Notes: generated by a model not told the origin, from the sequence alone. DNA of 64,000 nucleotides from an uncultured Photobacterium sp. (GCF_947502415.1 NZ_CANMZV010000012.1:62001-126000); one strand, 5' to 3'; counted from the first letter of the stretch, positions 47,490 through 57,939 are shown. Numbers and translations are program-made.

Positions 47490-47495
47490 TATAAT
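47490..47495 (+). promoter_or_regulatory. grcA -10 box
   Basis: TATAAT, 25 bases downstream of the proximal FNR box. No good -35 hexamer is present, in line with a class II activator-dependent promoter. Confidence 0.7.
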
Positions 47496-47552
47496 ACAGT
47501 CAGCTCAATACAAAAATTCAAAAATTAACTACATTCTTCGGAGAAGTAAGTC

Positions 47553-47930
47553 ATGATCACAGGTATTCAAATCACTAAAGCAACAAACACTGATCTACTG
47601 AATTCTATCTGGCTGCTAGATAGCGAAACAAACGAAGCACGTTGTGTAGCGGCTGCGGCAGGCTTTGAAGCTGATCAGGTTATCCCTGCAGCGGATCTGG
47701 GCGAATACGAGAGCCGTGAAGTTGCTATTGAAGCACCGGCAAAAATCGAAGGTGGTCAGCACCTTAACGTTAACGTACTGAAGCGTGAAACACTGGAAGA
47801 TGCAGCTAAGCACCCAGAGAAGTACCCACAGCTAACGATCCGTGTATCAGGCTACGCTGTACGCTTCAACTCTCTGACAACAGATCAGCAGCGCGACGTA
47901 ATCGCTCGTACTTTTACAAACAGCCTGTAA
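47553..47930 (+). CDS. grcA: Autonomous glycyl radical cofactor GrcA
   Basis: Spare glycyl-radical domain that rescues oxygen-damaged pyruvate formate-lyase. 125 residues (E. coli YfiD 127). The C-terminal radical loop is [13 protein letters not shown] with the radical glycine at position 100. The N-terminal part is specific to YfiD. ATG at 47553 follows GGAGAAG. It has two FNR-type boxes upstream and its own terminator, so it is expected to be strongly induced without oxygen. Confidence 0.97.
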   Translation: MITGIQITKATNTDLLNSIWLLDSETNEARCVAAAAGFEADQVIPAADLGEYESREVAIEAPAKIEGGQHLNVNVLKRETLEDAAKHPEKYPQLTIRVSGYAVRFNSLTTDQQRDVIARTFTNSL

Positions 47931-47961
47931 TCGCTTATTGATATATAGTAAAATAGCTTCG

Positions 47962-47992
47962 AAAACGGCATCTCTGATGCCGTTTTTTTTTG
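47962..47992 (+). terminator. Terminator after grcA
   Basis: Ten-base stem AAAACGGCAT / ATGCCGTTTT (47962-47971 / 47977-47986), loop CTCTG, then T-run. Confidence 0.92.
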
Positions 47993-48106
47993 TAACTCCG
48001 CGTTACAAAACACTATTCTCCGCTGTTGTTTAGATTGCAATCAATCTCTGCTGAAAAATAGCCCGGACCCTCTTATATAGATAGTCAGAGGTTTATAAAA
48101 AAACAC

Positions 48107-48207
48107 AGATTAGCAGCATTGCCTGTCTGGGGGACTCCCCCAATTATCGACAGGTGATAGCAATTGATGGAGCCATTACAAACACACATCTTCAGGAAAC
48201 AAACTCA
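48107..48207 (+). promoter_or_regulatory. Structured 5' leader of first tandem symporter gene
   Basis: Begins with AGATTAGCAGCATTGCCTG (48107-48125), nearly identical to the start of the second gene's leader. Outer stem CCTGTC (48122-48127) / GACAGG (48149-48154); inner stem TGGGGG (48128-48133) / CCCCCA (48137-48142), three-base loop. A conserved CATTACAAACACAC-like segment follows before the ATG. No T-run follows the hairpin. Confidence 0.5.
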
Positions 48208-49386
48208 ATGAAGTTAATCCTAAAACTCGTTGCCGGCATCATGGCCGGTATCCTGCTCGGATTTTTTGCCCCTGACGCAATAATTCGACTACTGTTGACC
48301 GTGAAACTTCTCGGTGGCCAACTGATTGGCTTTACCATCCCATTAATTATTCTGTTCTACATCACCAGTGGTATCGCCAGTCTGTCAAAAGATTCCGGTG
48401 CACTACTGGGAAAAACGGTTGCCCTTTCTTACGGCTCAACCGTCGTTGCAGGTAGCCTGGCGTTCATCGTTGCCAGCTTTGTGATTGCCGGCCTGCCCGA
48501 GCCTGCTGCCACGGCAACTGAAACAGCAGAGAAACTGACCAGCTATATCACCCTGGAAATCCCGCCTCTATTCGGCGTAATGACTGCACTGGCCACCGCT
48601 TTCCTGTTTGGTATGGGGATCAGCGTTACCAACAGCAAGCAGCTAAAAGCCGTTGCTGATGAAGGCCGTGGAGTTATCGACCTACTGTTGTCGAAAGTGA
48701 TCATTCCAATGCTGCCGTTCTACATTGCCGGTATCTTCGCTGAAATGGCCGCAGAAGGAACCGTCTTCTCGACATTGAAGACCTTTGGTATCGTTATGGC
48801 ACTGGCGATCACCATGCACTGGGTATGGATCACAATCCAATACACGATAACAGGCCTGGCAACCGGCCAATCACCAATGAAGCTGATCAAGAACATGCTA
48901 CCGGCCTACTTCACTGCCGTTGGTACTATGTCATCTGCAGCGACAATTCCGGTTACTCTGCGCCAGACTAAAAACAGTGGAGTGGATGAGTCAATTGCCA
49001 ACTTCACAATTCCACTTTGCGCGACTATCCACCTGTCTGGTTCGACTATCACGCTGGTGACCTGCTCTACAGCAGTTATTGCGCTGACCCAACACGCAGC
49101 AATCCCATCGCTAGCCGATATGCTGCCATTCATCATGATGCTGGGCGTCACTATGATTGCTGCACCGGGTGCACCAGGTGGCGGCGTAATGGCGGCTCTT
49201 GGTTTGATGGCCTCCATGCTGGGCTTTGGTGAGTCCGAACTTGCGCTGATGATTGCGCTGTATATGGCGCAAGACAGCTTCGGCACTGCATGTAATATTA
49301 CCGGTGATGGTGCGATCTCACTACTGGTCAACAAATTTGCCAAGAAAAGTGAAACTCCGGTAGCTGAGTTACAGCCAGAAAGCTAA
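48208..49386 (+). CDS. Dicarboxylate/amino acid:cation symporter, tandem copy 1
   Basis: 392-residue DAACS-family inner-membrane transporter from ATG 48208 (MKLILKLVAGIMAGILLG). An in-frame extension upstream to GTG 48154 crosses the structured leader and is rejected. Family features: serine-rich re-entrant loop MSSAATIPVTLRQTK, LCATIHLSGSTITLVTC and APGAPGGGVMAALGLMASML. It differs from classical GltP (NMDGT is IHLSGST here), so the substrate is open. The next gene is a close paralogue over its whole length, and the terminators also share their stem sequence, so this is a tandem duplication of a whole transcription unit. Confidence 0.9.
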   Translation: MKLILKLVAGIMAGILLGFFAPDAIIRLLLTVKLLGGQLIGFTIPLIILFYITSGIASLSKDSGALLGKTVALSYGSTVVAGSLAFIVASFVIAGLPEPAATATETAEKLTSYITLEIPPLFGVMTALATAFLFGMGISVTNSKQLKAVADEGRGVIDLLLSKVIIPMLPFYIAGIFAEMAAEGTVFSTLKTFGIVMALAITMHWVWITIQYTITGLATGQSPMKLIKNMLPAYFTAVGTMSSAATIPVTLRQTKNSGVDESIANFTIPLCATIHLSGSTITLVTCSTAVIALTQHAAIPSLADMLPFIMMLGVTMIAAPGAPGGGVMAALGLMASMLGFGESELALMIALYMAQDSFGTACNITGDGAISLLVNKFAKKSETPVAELQPES

Positions 49387-49599
49387 TCGGCCTACTTTCA
49401 AATCCAAACGGTAGCCAATCTCTGGCTACCGTTTTCTTTTCAAGCTAAAAACCACCTTAAGCTCGCTCCTAAACTGTCCAGCAATCCCGCACAACTTACC
49501 CACTTTGTATATATCGCACGCAACCTTTGCTCAAAAACCATACTGATAGATACTTCTCACTTCTGATTAATTTTTAGGCGTAAATTTTATATACAGCGT
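49387..49599. other. Spacer between the tandem symporter units
   Basis: Terminator of copy 1 followed by AT-rich sequence that should hold the promoter of copy 2. No gene seen. Confidence 0.4.
49406..49441 (+). terminator. Terminator after tandem symporter 1
   Basis: Twelve-base stem AAACGGTAGCCA / TGGCTACCGTTT (49406-49417 / 49423-49434), loop ATCTC, then T-rich. The ACGGTAGCC core recurs in the terminator at 50896-50932. Confidence 0.92.
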
Positions 49600-49695
49600 A
49601 GATTATCAGCATTGCCTGCCACTTTTTATCAAAATAATGGCAGACAATTTCGATTTAAAGGAGTCATTCAAACACACGTCTCTGGAGTCTGCTCA
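49600..49695 (+). promoter_or_regulatory. Structured 5' leader of second tandem symporter gene
   Basis: Begins with AGATTATCAGCATTGCCTG (49600-49618). Outer stem CTGCCA (49616-49621) / TGGCAG (49638-49643) sits at the same place as the outer stem of copy 1 but with different bases, so pairing is kept while sequence changes. The inner TTTT-ATC-AAAA can also pair around a three-base loop. A CATTCAAACACAC segment follows. Confidence 0.5.
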
Positions 49696-50874
49696 ATGAA
49701 GTTAATCCTAAAGTTAGTCGCCGGTATCTTAGCCGGTATCCTCCTCGGATTTTTTGCACCTGATGCAATAATTCGATTGCTACTTACTGTGAAACTCCTT
49801 GGTGGCCAGCTCATTGGCTTCACCATTCCCTTGATTATTCTGTTCTACATCACCAGTGGTATTGCCAGCCTTCCCAAAAACTCAGGTTCACTGCTGGGCA
49901 AAACCGTCGCCCTTTCTTATGGTTCAACCATCATTGCCGGTAGCCTGGCGTTTATCGTCGCTAGCTTCGTCATAGCCGGCCTGCCAGAACCTACAGCTGC
50001 CAGCGCCGATGCCGCGGAAAAACTCTCCAGCTACATCAAACTTGAAATTCCGCCGCTATTTGGGGTGATGACCGCACTAGCCACCGCCTTCCTGTTCGGC
50101 CTCGGGATCAGCATTACCAACAGTACGCAACTTAAAAAAGTCGTGAACGAAGGCCGAAGTGTCATTGACCTGCTGCTATCTAAAGTGATCATCCCACTAT
50201 TGCCATTCTACATTGCCGGTGTTTTCGCTGAGATGTCAGCGGAAGGAACCGTCTTCTCTACCCTGAAAACCTTTGGTGTCGTACTGGCGCTGGCCATTAC
50301 TATGCACTGGGCATGGCTCACCATTCAGTACACAATCACAGGGCTGGCAACCGGACAGTCACCAATGAAGCTGCTCAAAAACATGCTACCGGCCTATTTC
50401 ACCGCCGTGGGTACCATGTCTTCAGCCGCCACCATTCCTGTCACCCTGAAGCAAACCAAAGAAAATGGTGTGGATGAGTCAATCGCCAACTTTACCATTC
50501 CACTATGCGCAACTATCCACCTATCAGGTTCTACCATCACGCTGGTCACTTGCTCCACTGCCGTGATGGCCTTGAGTCAGCACATTGCGATCCCATCATT
50601 AGTGGACATGCTGCCATTTATTATGATGCTGGGTGTCACCATGATTGCCGCACCGGGTGCGCCGGGCGGTGCTGTTATGGCCGCTCTGGGACTGATGGCC
50701 TCCATGCTGGGCTTTGGCGAATCCGAACTGGCACTGATGATTGCCCTGTACCTTGCCCAGGACAGCTTCGGTACAGCTTGTAACATTACCGGTGACGGTG
50801 CCATTTCTCTGTGGGTAAACAAGTTCGCCAAGCAAAATGCAGAACCTGTTGCTGAGCCACAGCAAGAAAGCTAA
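49696..50874 (+). CDS. Dicarboxylate/amino acid:cation symporter, tandem copy 2
   Basis: 392 residues from ATG 49696 (GGAG nine bases upstream), close paralogue of the preceding gene: most residues are identical, and differences are concentrated in a loop (about 105-120; PTAASADAAEKLSSYIKLE versus PAATATETAEKLTSYITLE) and the C-terminus. The same re-entrant loop and GST motifs are kept, so both copies look functional. They may differ in expression rather than substrate, given separate leaders and terminators. Confidence 0.9.
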   Translation: MKLILKLVAGILAGILLGFFAPDAIIRLLLTVKLLGGQLIGFTIPLIILFYITSGIASLPKNSGSLLGKTVALSYGSTIIAGSLAFIVASFVIAGLPEPTAASADAAEKLSSYIKLEIPPLFGVMTALATAFLFGLGISITNSTQLKKVVNEGRSVIDLLLSKVIIPLLPFYIAGVFAEMSAEGTVFSTLKTFGVVLALAITMHWAWLTIQYTITGLATGQSPMKLLKNMLPAYFTAVGTMSSAATIPVTLKQTKENGVDESIANFTIPLCATIHLSGSTITLVTCSTAVMALSQHIAIPSLVDMLPFIMMLGVTMIAAPGAPGGAVMAALGLMASMLGFGESELALMIALYLAQDSFGTACNITGDGAISLWVNKFAKQNAEPVAEPQQES

Positions 50875-50895
50875 TACTAATTTTTCATCAGGCAT

Positions 50896-50932
50896 AAAAA
50901 ACGGTAGCCAAGAGGCTACCGTTTTTCTTTTT
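50896..50932. terminator. Bidirectional terminator, symporter 2 / thrC
   Basis: Stem AAAAACGGTAGCC / GGCTACCGTTTTT with loop AAGA; A-run and T-run flank it, so it can also end the thrABC transcript, whose last stop is at 50958. Confidence 0.92.
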
Positions 50933-50957
50933 AATCACTAAGAGCTGGACCTAAAGA

Positions 50958-52244
50958 TTAGTCCTGTACGCTATAAAGAACCGCTTTTAACTGCTCAAAG
51001 TCATTGTCACGCTCAAGAGACAAAAGCTCCATCGCATTATGCTTCGCCAGCGGTCCTGGAAGGTCGATATCTTTTTCCAGAATTTCATCAACCACTTCCT
51101 TAAACTTCGCCGGGTGGGCGGTACAGAGGAACATGCCCGTTTCGCCCGCTTCAAGCTGTTCATTCAGAATACGGTAGGCAACAGCCCCATGTGGCTCGCA
51201 CAAATACCCCTCAGCATCCATCTCGCGCAAAGTTTCCGCAGACTGTTCATCCGTAACTGCACCATAGCCCAGTTCGCCAAGTCCCCAGCCTTTAAGCTTG
51301 CACAGCTCTTCAATTCGCGGCCAGTTGTTTGGCTGACTCACATCCATCGCATTGGAAATCGTCGGGATAGTCGGTTTCGGCTCCCACTCACCACTTTGCA
51401 AGTAGCGAGGTACAGTATCGTTAACATTAGTTGCTGCGATGAAGCGTTTCACCGGCAGACCCAGCGACTTCGCCAGCAAACCAGCTGTCAGGTTACCGAA
51501 GTTACCGCTCGGCACCGCCACTACCAGATTCTCACGCTCCGCTTTCGACAACTGAGCAACCGCTTCAAAGTAATAACAAATTTGTGCCATCAGACGGCTG
51601 ATGTTGATTGAGTTTGCCGAATTCAGGCCGACATCTTCACGCAGCTGAGCATCATCAAAAGCCTGCTTGACCAATGCCTGGCAGTCATCAAACGTCCCGT
51701 GAACCGCCACGGTGCTGATATTGCCGCCGAGCGTGCAGAACAATTTTTCCTGCAACGGGCTGATCTTGCCTTTCGGATACAGGATCACCACTTTGATGTT
51801 GTCCATCCCATGGAAAGCATGGGCAACCGCGGCACCGGTATCACCGGATGTGGCTGTGAGGATAGTGATCTTGCCGTCACCGTCACTGACTGCTGCCAGT
51901 GACTGGGCCATGAAACGGCCACCGAAATCTTTGAAAGCCAGCGTCGGCCCGTGGAACAGTTCGAGGGCATAAACACCGTCTTTGACTTTGGCAACCGGTG
52001 CCGGGAACTGAAACGCATTCTTCACCATCTGCTCGACTGCGTCAGCCGCAAGTTCCTCACCGATAAATGCCGAGAGAATTTTGCTGCTTCGGCTCACAAA
52101 ATCCATCTCCAGCAGAGCATCAACATCTCCCAGCTCCGGTAACTCTGACGGAAAAAAAAGTCCCTGGTTACGTCCAAGGCCCTGGCGAACTGCCTGGCCA
52201 AACGAAACCTGCTCCTGATGTTCTTTTAGGTTATACAACTTCAT
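50958..52244 (-). CDS. thrC: Threonine synthase
   Basis: PLP enzyme converting O-phosphohomoserine to threonine. 428 residues from ATG 52244 (MKLYNLKEHQEQVSFGQAV), the same length as E. coli. The PLP lysine lies in GPTLAFKDFGGRFMA (about residue 107), with the phosphate loop SGNFGNLTAG and TATSGDTGAA. The start is two bases after the thrB stop. Last gene of thrABC. Confidence 0.97.
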   Translation of the reverse strand: MKLYNLKEHQEQVSFGQAVRQGLGRNQGLFFPSELPELGDVDALLEMDFVSRSSKILSAFIGEELAADAVEQMVKNAFQFPAPVAKVKDGVYALELFHGPTLAFKDFGGRFMAQSLAAVSDGDGKITILTATSGDTGAAVAHAFHGMDNIKVVILYPKGKISPLQEKLFCTLGGNISTVAVHGTFDDCQALVKQAFDDAQLREDVGLNSANSINISRLMAQICYYFEAVAQLSKAERENLVVAVPSGNFGNLTAGLLAKSLGLPVKRFIAATNVNDTVPRYLQSGEWEPKPTIPTISNAMDVSQPNNWPRIEELCKLKGWGLGELGYGAVTDEQSAETLREMDAEGYLCEPHGAVAYRILNEQLEAGETGMFLCTAHPAKFKEVVDEILEKDIDLPGPLAKHNAMELLSLERDNDFEQLKAVLYSVQD

Positions 52245-52246
52245 TG

Positions 52247-53203
52247 TTATAGCTCGCTTCCTGTTACTTTCGATCCCTGTCCGTCCAGACGGCAAACGTG
52301 GACGAATCCTTCTTCATTCTGAACATAATGTTCTTCGAGCCAACGCGCAATCCGCTTAGCCACTTCTATATCATTGCAGACACTGAACATGGTCGGACCC
52401 GATCCTGAGATACCACTGACAAGCGCACCGGCTTCCAGCGCGTACTGGCGTGCATCAGCAAAACCCGATAGCAGTCTTTCACGATAAGGCTCAGCCACCA
52501 CGTCTTTGATCATTTTAGCTGCCAACTCCGGTTGCTGTGAGTAGCAGGCATGAATAAAGCCCCCCAGATAACGACCATGAGCAATCACATCCTGCCGGCG
52601 ATACTGGCAAGGCAGAATTGCACGCGCCTCAGCCGTAGGCACCTTAATCCCCGGATAAGCCATCACCCAATACCAGTCATCAAAGCAAGGTACAGACTGG
52701 CTGATAATTCCCAGCTCTTCGACCATAAACTGAAGGCCGCCCAAATAACACGGAGCCACATTGTCATAATGCAGGCTACCGGAGATTTCCGCTTCCATTT
52801 CGCCCATCAGCGCCAGCAATTCCATTTCATCCAACGGCATATCATGGAAACGGTTCAAGGCATCAAGTGCAGCCACAATTGAGCAGGCACTGGAGCCCAG
52901 CCCGGAGCCAATCGGCATATTTTTTTCGAGCGTCATGGCAACCGGCTTAAGCGGAAACTCTTTCTTGTCCAGCTCGCGCCCGAATACCTGCCAGCAACGA
53001 AAGACAATGTTCTCCTCCGCCACCTGCGGCAACTTGTCGACAAAATGCCCCACGCAAGACAATGAAAATGGCTGCTCACCTGCTTCAACCTTTACCCTAT
53101 CCCCCAGCAAAGTACCATCAATCGGGGACACTGCAGCACCCAGTACATCAAACCCGACACTGACATTGCCAATCGATGCTGGCGCATAAACCACAACACT
53201 CAT
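52247..53203 (-). CDS. thrB: Homoserine kinase
   Basis: GHMP-family kinase phosphorylating homoserine. 318 residues. ATP-binding loop [20 protein letters not shown] (about 91-110), N-terminal [16 protein letters not shown] and C-terminal [13 protein letters not shown] are the three GHMP motifs. Starts two bases after the thrA stop, with its AGGAG inside the end of thrA, so translation is coupled. Confidence 0.97.
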   Translation of the reverse strand: MSVVVYAPASIGNVSVGFDVLGAAVSPIDGTLLGDRVKVEAGEQPFSLSCVGHFVDKLPQVAEENIVFRCWQVFGRELDKKEFPLKPVAMTLEKNMPIGSGLGSSACSIVAALDALNRFHDMPLDEMELLALMGEMEAEISGSLHYDNVAPCYLGGLQFMVEELGIISQSVPCFDDWYWVMAYPGIKVPTAEARAILPCQYRRQDVIAHGRYLGGFIHACYSQQPELAAKMIKDVVAEPYRERLLSGFADARQYALEAGALVSGISGSGPTMFSVCNDIEVAKRIARWLEEHYVQNEEGFVHVCRLDGQGSKVTGSEL

Positions 53204-53205
53204 CT

Positions 53206-55665
53206 TTATACTCCTAGCTTCCAGCCTAATGTGCGCATCAAATCCGCAAACACACCTGCGGCAGTCACCTCAGTACCAGCCCCGTAACCACGCAGCACCA
53301 GAGGGATTGGTTGGTAATAACGGCTGTAGAATGCCAGGGCATTTTCACCGTCCTTGATTTTGAACATAGGATCATCCTGGTCCACTGCGGCAATCTTCAC
53401 CGCACACTGACCGTTGTTGATCTCGGCAACATAACGTAATACTTTTCCTTCCTTGGCTGCATCTTCATAAAGCTGACCAAAGTAGGCATCGGCCTCCGGC
53501 AGGCTCGCCATGAACTCATCGACCGAGCCGTTGCTGTCAAAGCCCGGCGGCAGCGCCTGCTCGACAACCACATCATCCAGCTCCAGCGGCATTCCCGCTT
53601 CACGGGCCAGGATCAGTACCTTGCGCGCCACATCGGTACCGGACAGATCGTCACGCGGATCCGGCTCAGTAAAGCCATTGTTCCTAGCCACCGTTGTCGC
53701 CTCACTGAAGCTCATACCTTCATCCAGCTTACCGAAGATATAAGAAAGCGAACCAGACAGGATGCCAGAGAATCGTTCCAGCTCATCACCGGCAGCCATC
53801 AGGTTCTGTAAGTTTTCGATAACAGGCAGGCCGGCTCCAACAGTGGTTTCGTACATAAACTTGCGGCGCGTTGAACGGGCAGCCTGACGAAGCTGGTGGT
53901 AATACGCCATGCTCGCCGTATTGGCCTTTTTATTCGGAGTAATAACATGAAAACCTGCCGCCAGGTAGTCGGCATACTGCTCAGCAATACCCTGATCGGA
54001 AGTACAATCAACAATCACCGGGTTGATAATATGATTACGCTTCACCAGCTGGATCATTCGAGCCAAACTAAGAGGCTCACTAGCCTGTCCCATCTGATCA
54101 CGCCAGTTATCAAGCGGCAGCCCATTACTATCCAACAGTAGCCCCTTACTGTTCGCCAGGCCACATACCCGGATCACAATACCGCTATCAGACAGCTTTT
54201 CCTGCTGGCGACCAATCTGATCCACCAGCTCACCACCAACACCGCCGACACCAATCACAAACACATCAAGCGAGTGCTTACTGTTAAACAGATTTTCATG
54301 ACAAGCCTTAACAGCCTCAGCTACTTTTTCTTCCGGGATCACCGCAGATATAGCACGTTCAGACGAGCCCTGGGCAATCGCGACCACATTCGCATCAATC
54401 TCTGCCAGCGACGTAAAGAAGCGTGATGCCACCCCGCGAGAAGTACGCATTCCGTCTCCGACCAAGGTCACAATAGACAAGTCATCCATGAACTCGACTG
54501 GCTCAAGTAAGCCTTCTTTCATCTCCAGCTCAAAGTTATTCTGCAATGCCTGCTGGGCTACCGCTTTATCCTCACTTTCAATACAGAAACTGATGCTGTA
54601 TTCCGATGATGACTGAGTGATCAGCACAATCGAAACACCGGCAGCAGACATCGCGCCAAAAACCCGCGCAGCCATACCGACCATGCCTTTCATCCCCGGA
54701 CCGGAAACATTAACCATTGTGAGATCTTTCAGGGTGGTAATCCCTTTGACGGCCAGCTTGTCTTCGCCAGTATCAAGGCCAATCAGAGTGCCAGCCCCCT
54801 GCGGGTTAAAGCTATTTTTTATCAGACAAGGAATATGGAACTGGGCTATCGGAGCGATAGTTTTAGGGTGCAAGACTGATGCACCAAAGTAAGAGAGCTC
54901 CATCGCCTCCTGGTAGCTCAGAGACTGGAGCAGGCGGGCATCCGGAACCAGGCGAGGATCGCAACTGTAGACACCGTCAACATCCGTCCAGATTTCACAG
55001 CACTCCGCACGCAGGCAGGCAGCCAGTACCGCAGCGGAATAATCAGAGCCATTTCGCCCCAGAGTTACCAGTTCCCCCTTCACATTTCCGGCGGTAAACC
55101 CCGGCATAATATTGACGTGCCCTTCCGGCAACGGGTTTTCCTTAAAGTTCTGGGTTGAAACTTCAATATCGACATGCGCTTCAAGGTAATCGCCATGTGC
55201 CAGTAAGTGCTCGACAGGATCAATCAGGTTGGCAGGTTGTCCCTTCGCTTCCAGCATCGCTTTCATCGCCACGATAGACAGCCGCTCGCCTTTGCTGATC
55301 ACTTTGGCATAAACATTATCCGGGCATAGCCCCAGCAACTTCATCCCATGAACATACTGGCGCAACTGACCCAGCGAGCTGACAAGCTTGGCATCAAGCA
55401 ATGCCTTGTCAAACTTTGGTTCCAGCGCCTCAAGGCCCGCAAACAATTCATTGAATACCGCTTCCAAGTCAGCAATCTGCAACTCTGCATCACCGGTTTT
55501 TACCGTGCTTTCAATCACCGATACCAATTTATTGGTCACTTTGCCCGGTGCCGATAACACGACAGACACATCCCCCTGCTGGGCGTTATTAGCAATGATA
55601 TCCGCAGCCCGTGAAAAACGCTCCGCGTCAGCTAATGATGAACCACCAAACTTTAATACTCGCAT
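53206..55665 (-). CDS. thrA: Bifunctional aspartokinase I / homoserine dehydrogenase I
   Basis: First and third steps of the threonine branch; threonine-inhibited. 819 residues (E. coli 820): aspartokinase domain opening [17 protein letters not shown], with [14 protein letters not shown]; two ACT regulatory domains (about 310-460; [13 protein letters not shown] and VALVGDGMR-like [18 protein letters not shown]); and a homoserine dehydrogenase domain ([15 protein letters not shown] near 470, then [16 protein letters not shown]). First structural gene after the thrL attenuator. Confidence 0.98.
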   Translation of the reverse strand: MRVLKFGGSSLADAERFSRAADIIANNAQQGDVSVVLSAPGKVTNKLVSVIESTVKTGDAELQIADLEAVFNELFAGLEALEPKFDKALLDAKLVSSLGQLRQYVHGMKLLGLCPDNVYAKVISKGERLSIVAMKAMLEAKGQPANLIDPVEHLLAHGDYLEAHVDIEVSTQNFKENPLPEGHVNIMPGFTAGNVKGELVTLGRNGSDYSAAVLAACLRAECCEIWTDVDGVYSCDPRLVPDARLLQSLSYQEAMELSYFGASVLHPKTIAPIAQFHIPCLIKNSFNPQGAGTLIGLDTGEDKLAVKGITTLKDLTMVNVSGPGMKGMVGMAARVFGAMSAAGVSIVLITQSSSEYSISFCIESEDKAVAQQALQNNFELEMKEGLLEPVEFMDDLSIVTLVGDGMRTSRGVASRFFTSLAEIDANVVAIAQGSSERAISAVIPEEKVAEAVKACHENLFNSKHSLDVFVIGVGGVGGELVDQIGRQQEKLSDSGIVIRVCGLANSKGLLLDSNGLPLDNWRDQMGQASEPLSLARMIQLVKRNHIINPVIVDCTSDQGIAEQYADYLAAGFHVITPNKKANTASMAYYHQLRQAARSTRRKFMYETTVGAGLPVIENLQNLMAAGDELERFSGILSGSLSYIFGKLDEGMSFSEATTVARNNGFTEPDPRDDLSGTDVARKVLILAREAGMPLELDDVVVEQALPPGFDSNGSVDEFMASLPEADAYFGQLYEDAAKEGKVLRYVAEINNGQCAVKIAAVDQDDPMFKIKDGENALAFYSRYYQPIPLVLRGYGAGTEVTAAGVFADLMRTLGWKLGV

Positions 55666-55753
55666 CCCCTACTCCCGGCTTCCTTTATTCGTTGACTAAC
55701 AGCCTAGCTGCATCTTTTACACTGGTGTCAGTTCGTTCATTCAAAAAATGGTT

Positions 55754-55787
55754 AAAAAAAAGCCCGCACGTTTTGAGTGCGGGCTTT
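55754..55787 (-). terminator. thr operon attenuator terminator
   Basis: Nine-base stem AGCCCGCAC (55785-55777, read on the minus strand) / GTGCGGGCT (55769-55761), followed by a T-run (to 55754). It lies 20 bases past the thrL stop and about 90 before thrA: the classic attenuation layout. Confidence 0.93.
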
Positions 55788-55806
55788 TTCTCAAATCTTA
55801 TGCGTA

Positions 55807-55875
55807 TCAGCCCACCCCAACACGCATAGTGCCGATAATAGTAATGGTGGTGGTAATGCTGATCGCTTTAAACAT
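55807..55875 (-). CDS. thrL: thr operon leader peptide
   Basis: 22 codons from ATG 55875 to TGA. The peptide runs MFKAISITTTITIIGTM and then RVGVG, with five Thr and five Ile codons, three Thr in a row. Starvation for charged tRNA-Thr or tRNA-Ile would stall the ribosome here and favour the anti-terminator, so thrABC is controlled by both amino acids, as in E. coli. Confidence 0.93.
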   Translation of the reverse strand: MFKAISITTTITIIGTMRVGVG

Positions 55876-56152
55876 AGTTGTCTTAAATGTTGCCAATATT
55901 TTGTATTAATTAACGTTTACCTGAATACTGCAGAGGAGTCAACAAAGTTTTTTATCTTTTCCGGGTAAGGTGCTAGCAACATGGCGGTAATTTCGCCGCC
56001 CCACATACCTAAAAAGCATAAAAAGAAGCAATAGATTGCACAACAGCCCATAGCAATGCATAGTAACTAGAGCGGTGAATAATTAACCAGTCGCCATTCT
56101 AAGACGTGGGACGGTGAAAAATATCTATCCTTAGTGTTCGGAGGGATCCCGA

Positions 56153-57868
56153 ATGACAGCAGCAATGGAACAGCTCGTAGCCCATACAATCTTGCAAGGC
56201 TTTGATGCCATGTACGGACGTTTTTTGGATGTCACAGCCGGTGCCCAGGAACGCTTTGAAAATAAAGACTGGACCGCCGTTCACTTGGCTCTCAAAAAGC
56301 GAATCAACTTTTACGATCACCATGTCGGTTTAGTTACCAGCCAGATCCAAATCATGCTGGGAGAGCGTTTTGCTAACCGGGAATTTCTGATGGCCGTCAA
56401 ATCGGCCTATATCGACCTCCTCCTGGACTATCCGCGATACGACATCGCAGAAAGCTTTTTCAATTCGGTCTACTGCCGAATCTTTGAGCACCGCAACATT
56501 AATCGCGACAAACTGTTTGTCCACAGTTCGCAGGAAGGCCGAATCCCGACCTATCCCACCTCACTTACCCGCACCTATAACACCGGTGCCGGGCTAAAAA
56601 GCTTACTGGAACGAGTACTGGACGACACCCCTTTTACATTAAATTGGGAAGATAAAAACCGGGACATTGACCTTCTTGTCCAACGGCTCAGTAACGAGTT
56701 GGGCTCATCCCTTGGTAATACACCCACAATCGAAATGATCCGTGAACCCTTCTACCGCAACAAGGCAGCCTACCTGATTGGCCGTATCAGACTCAAAGAC
56801 AACCGCAGCGCACCGATGGTGCTGCCTGTTCTCAACAACAGTAACAAACAGCTCTATATTGATGCCTGCTTGTGTAATGTCGACGACATCAGCGTTGTAT
56901 TTGGCTTCGCACGCTCCTACTTTATGGTCTATGCACCCGCACCTGCAGCTCTAGTGCGCTTTTTAGGTGAGTTGATGCCTAACAAGACCAATGCTGAACT
57001 CTATACTGCTATCGGTTGCCAGAAGCACGGTAAAACAGAGCTATACCGTGAATTCCTGCGTCATATTGAAAGCTCCGATGATCAGTTTATTTCCGCGCCG
57101 GGGATCAAAGGGATGGTGATGTCCGTGTTTACCCTTCCATCCTATGATTTCGTGTTCAAAATCATCAAAGATAAGTTTGCACCGCAAAAAGACATCAGCC
57201 ACGCCACCGTAAGGGAGAAGTACAAACTGGTTAAAGAGCATGACCGGGTCGGTCGCATGGCTGATACTCAGGAATACCAGAACTTCAGCTTTGACCGTCA
57301 CCGCTTCAGTGACGAATTGCTCGATGAACTACTTGAAGTTGCCCCCTCCGTAATCAAGGTTAACGACGATCAAATCATCATTAAGCACCTCTATACTGAA
57401 CGGAGGATGATTCCGTTTAATATCTATATCGAGCAGGCCGAGGACGAAGATCTACGCCATGCCGTTGACGAATACGGCAAAGCCATCAAACAGTTGGCGG
57501 CTGCCAATATTTTCCCCGGTGATATGCTGTTTAAAAACTTCGGCGTCACCCGACACAAACGCGTCGTATTCTATGACTACGATGAAATCAGCTACATGAC
57601 CGAAATGAACTTTCGCAAAATTCCACCACCTCGTTACCCGGAAGACGAAATGGCTGCAGAGCCCTGGTACAGCGTCGGGATCAACGATGTATTCCCTGAA
57701 GAATTCAGAACATTCCTGCTGATCAACCCTACCGTAAGAAAACTGTTCAACGAGCTTCACAGTGATTTATTTGAGGCCAGCTACTGGAAGCAGCTACAGC
57801 AAAATATTACTAATGGGGTGTATGAAGATGTATACCCTTACCAAAACAAACATCGACTCCGAAAGTAG
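56153..57868 (+). CDS. aceK: Isocitrate dehydrogenase kinase/phosphatase
   Basis: Phosphorylates and dephosphorylates isocitrate dehydrogenase to divert carbon into the glyoxylate shunt. 571 residues (E. coli 578). Recognisable AceK stretches: [11 protein letters not shown], the ATP/allosteric region [38 protein letters not shown], and [20 protein letters not shown], which carries the metal-binding aspartate. ATG at 56153 follows GGAGG by eight bases. It stands apart from aceBA, with which it forms an operon in enterobacteria; no glyoxylate-shunt gene is in the window. Confidence 0.95.
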   Translation: MTAAMEQLVAHTILQGFDAMYGRFLDVTAGAQERFENKDWTAVHLALKKRINFYDHHVGLVTSQIQIMLGERFANREFLMAVKSAYIDLLLDYPRYDIAESFFNSVYCRIFEHRNINRDKLFVHSSQEGRIPTYPTSLTRTYNTGAGLKSLLERVLDDTPFTLNWEDKNRDIDLLVQRLSNELGSSLGNTPTIEMIREPFYRNKAAYLIGRIRLKDNRSAPMVLPVLNNSNKQLYIDACLCNVDDISVVFGFARSYFMVYAPAPAALVRFLGELMPNKTNAELYTAIGCQKHGKTELYREFLRHIESSDDQFISAPGIKGMVMSVFTLPSYDFVFKIIKDKFAPQKDISHATVREKYKLVKEHDRVGRMADTQEYQNFSFDRHRFSDELLDELLEVAPSVIKVNDDQIIIKHLYTERRMIPFNIYIEQAEDEDLRHAVDEYGKAIKQLAAANIFPGDMLFKNFGVTRHKRVVFYDYDEISYMTEMNFRKIPPPRYPEDEMAAEPWYSVGINDVFPEEFRTFLLINPTVRKLFNELHSDLFEASYWKQLQQNITNGVYEDVYPYQNKHRLRK

Positions 57869-57939
57869 CCTATCGACAAATATAACAGGGCATTGACGCT
57901 GAATATTTTGTTGTATATCTCATTCAATGGCATCGCGCG

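Noticed and set aside
48154-48207. N-terminal extension of symporter copy 1 (and the matching one in copy 2)
   Set aside because: The extension runs through the leader structure, and the two copies differ there by a one-base indel, which argues against coding.
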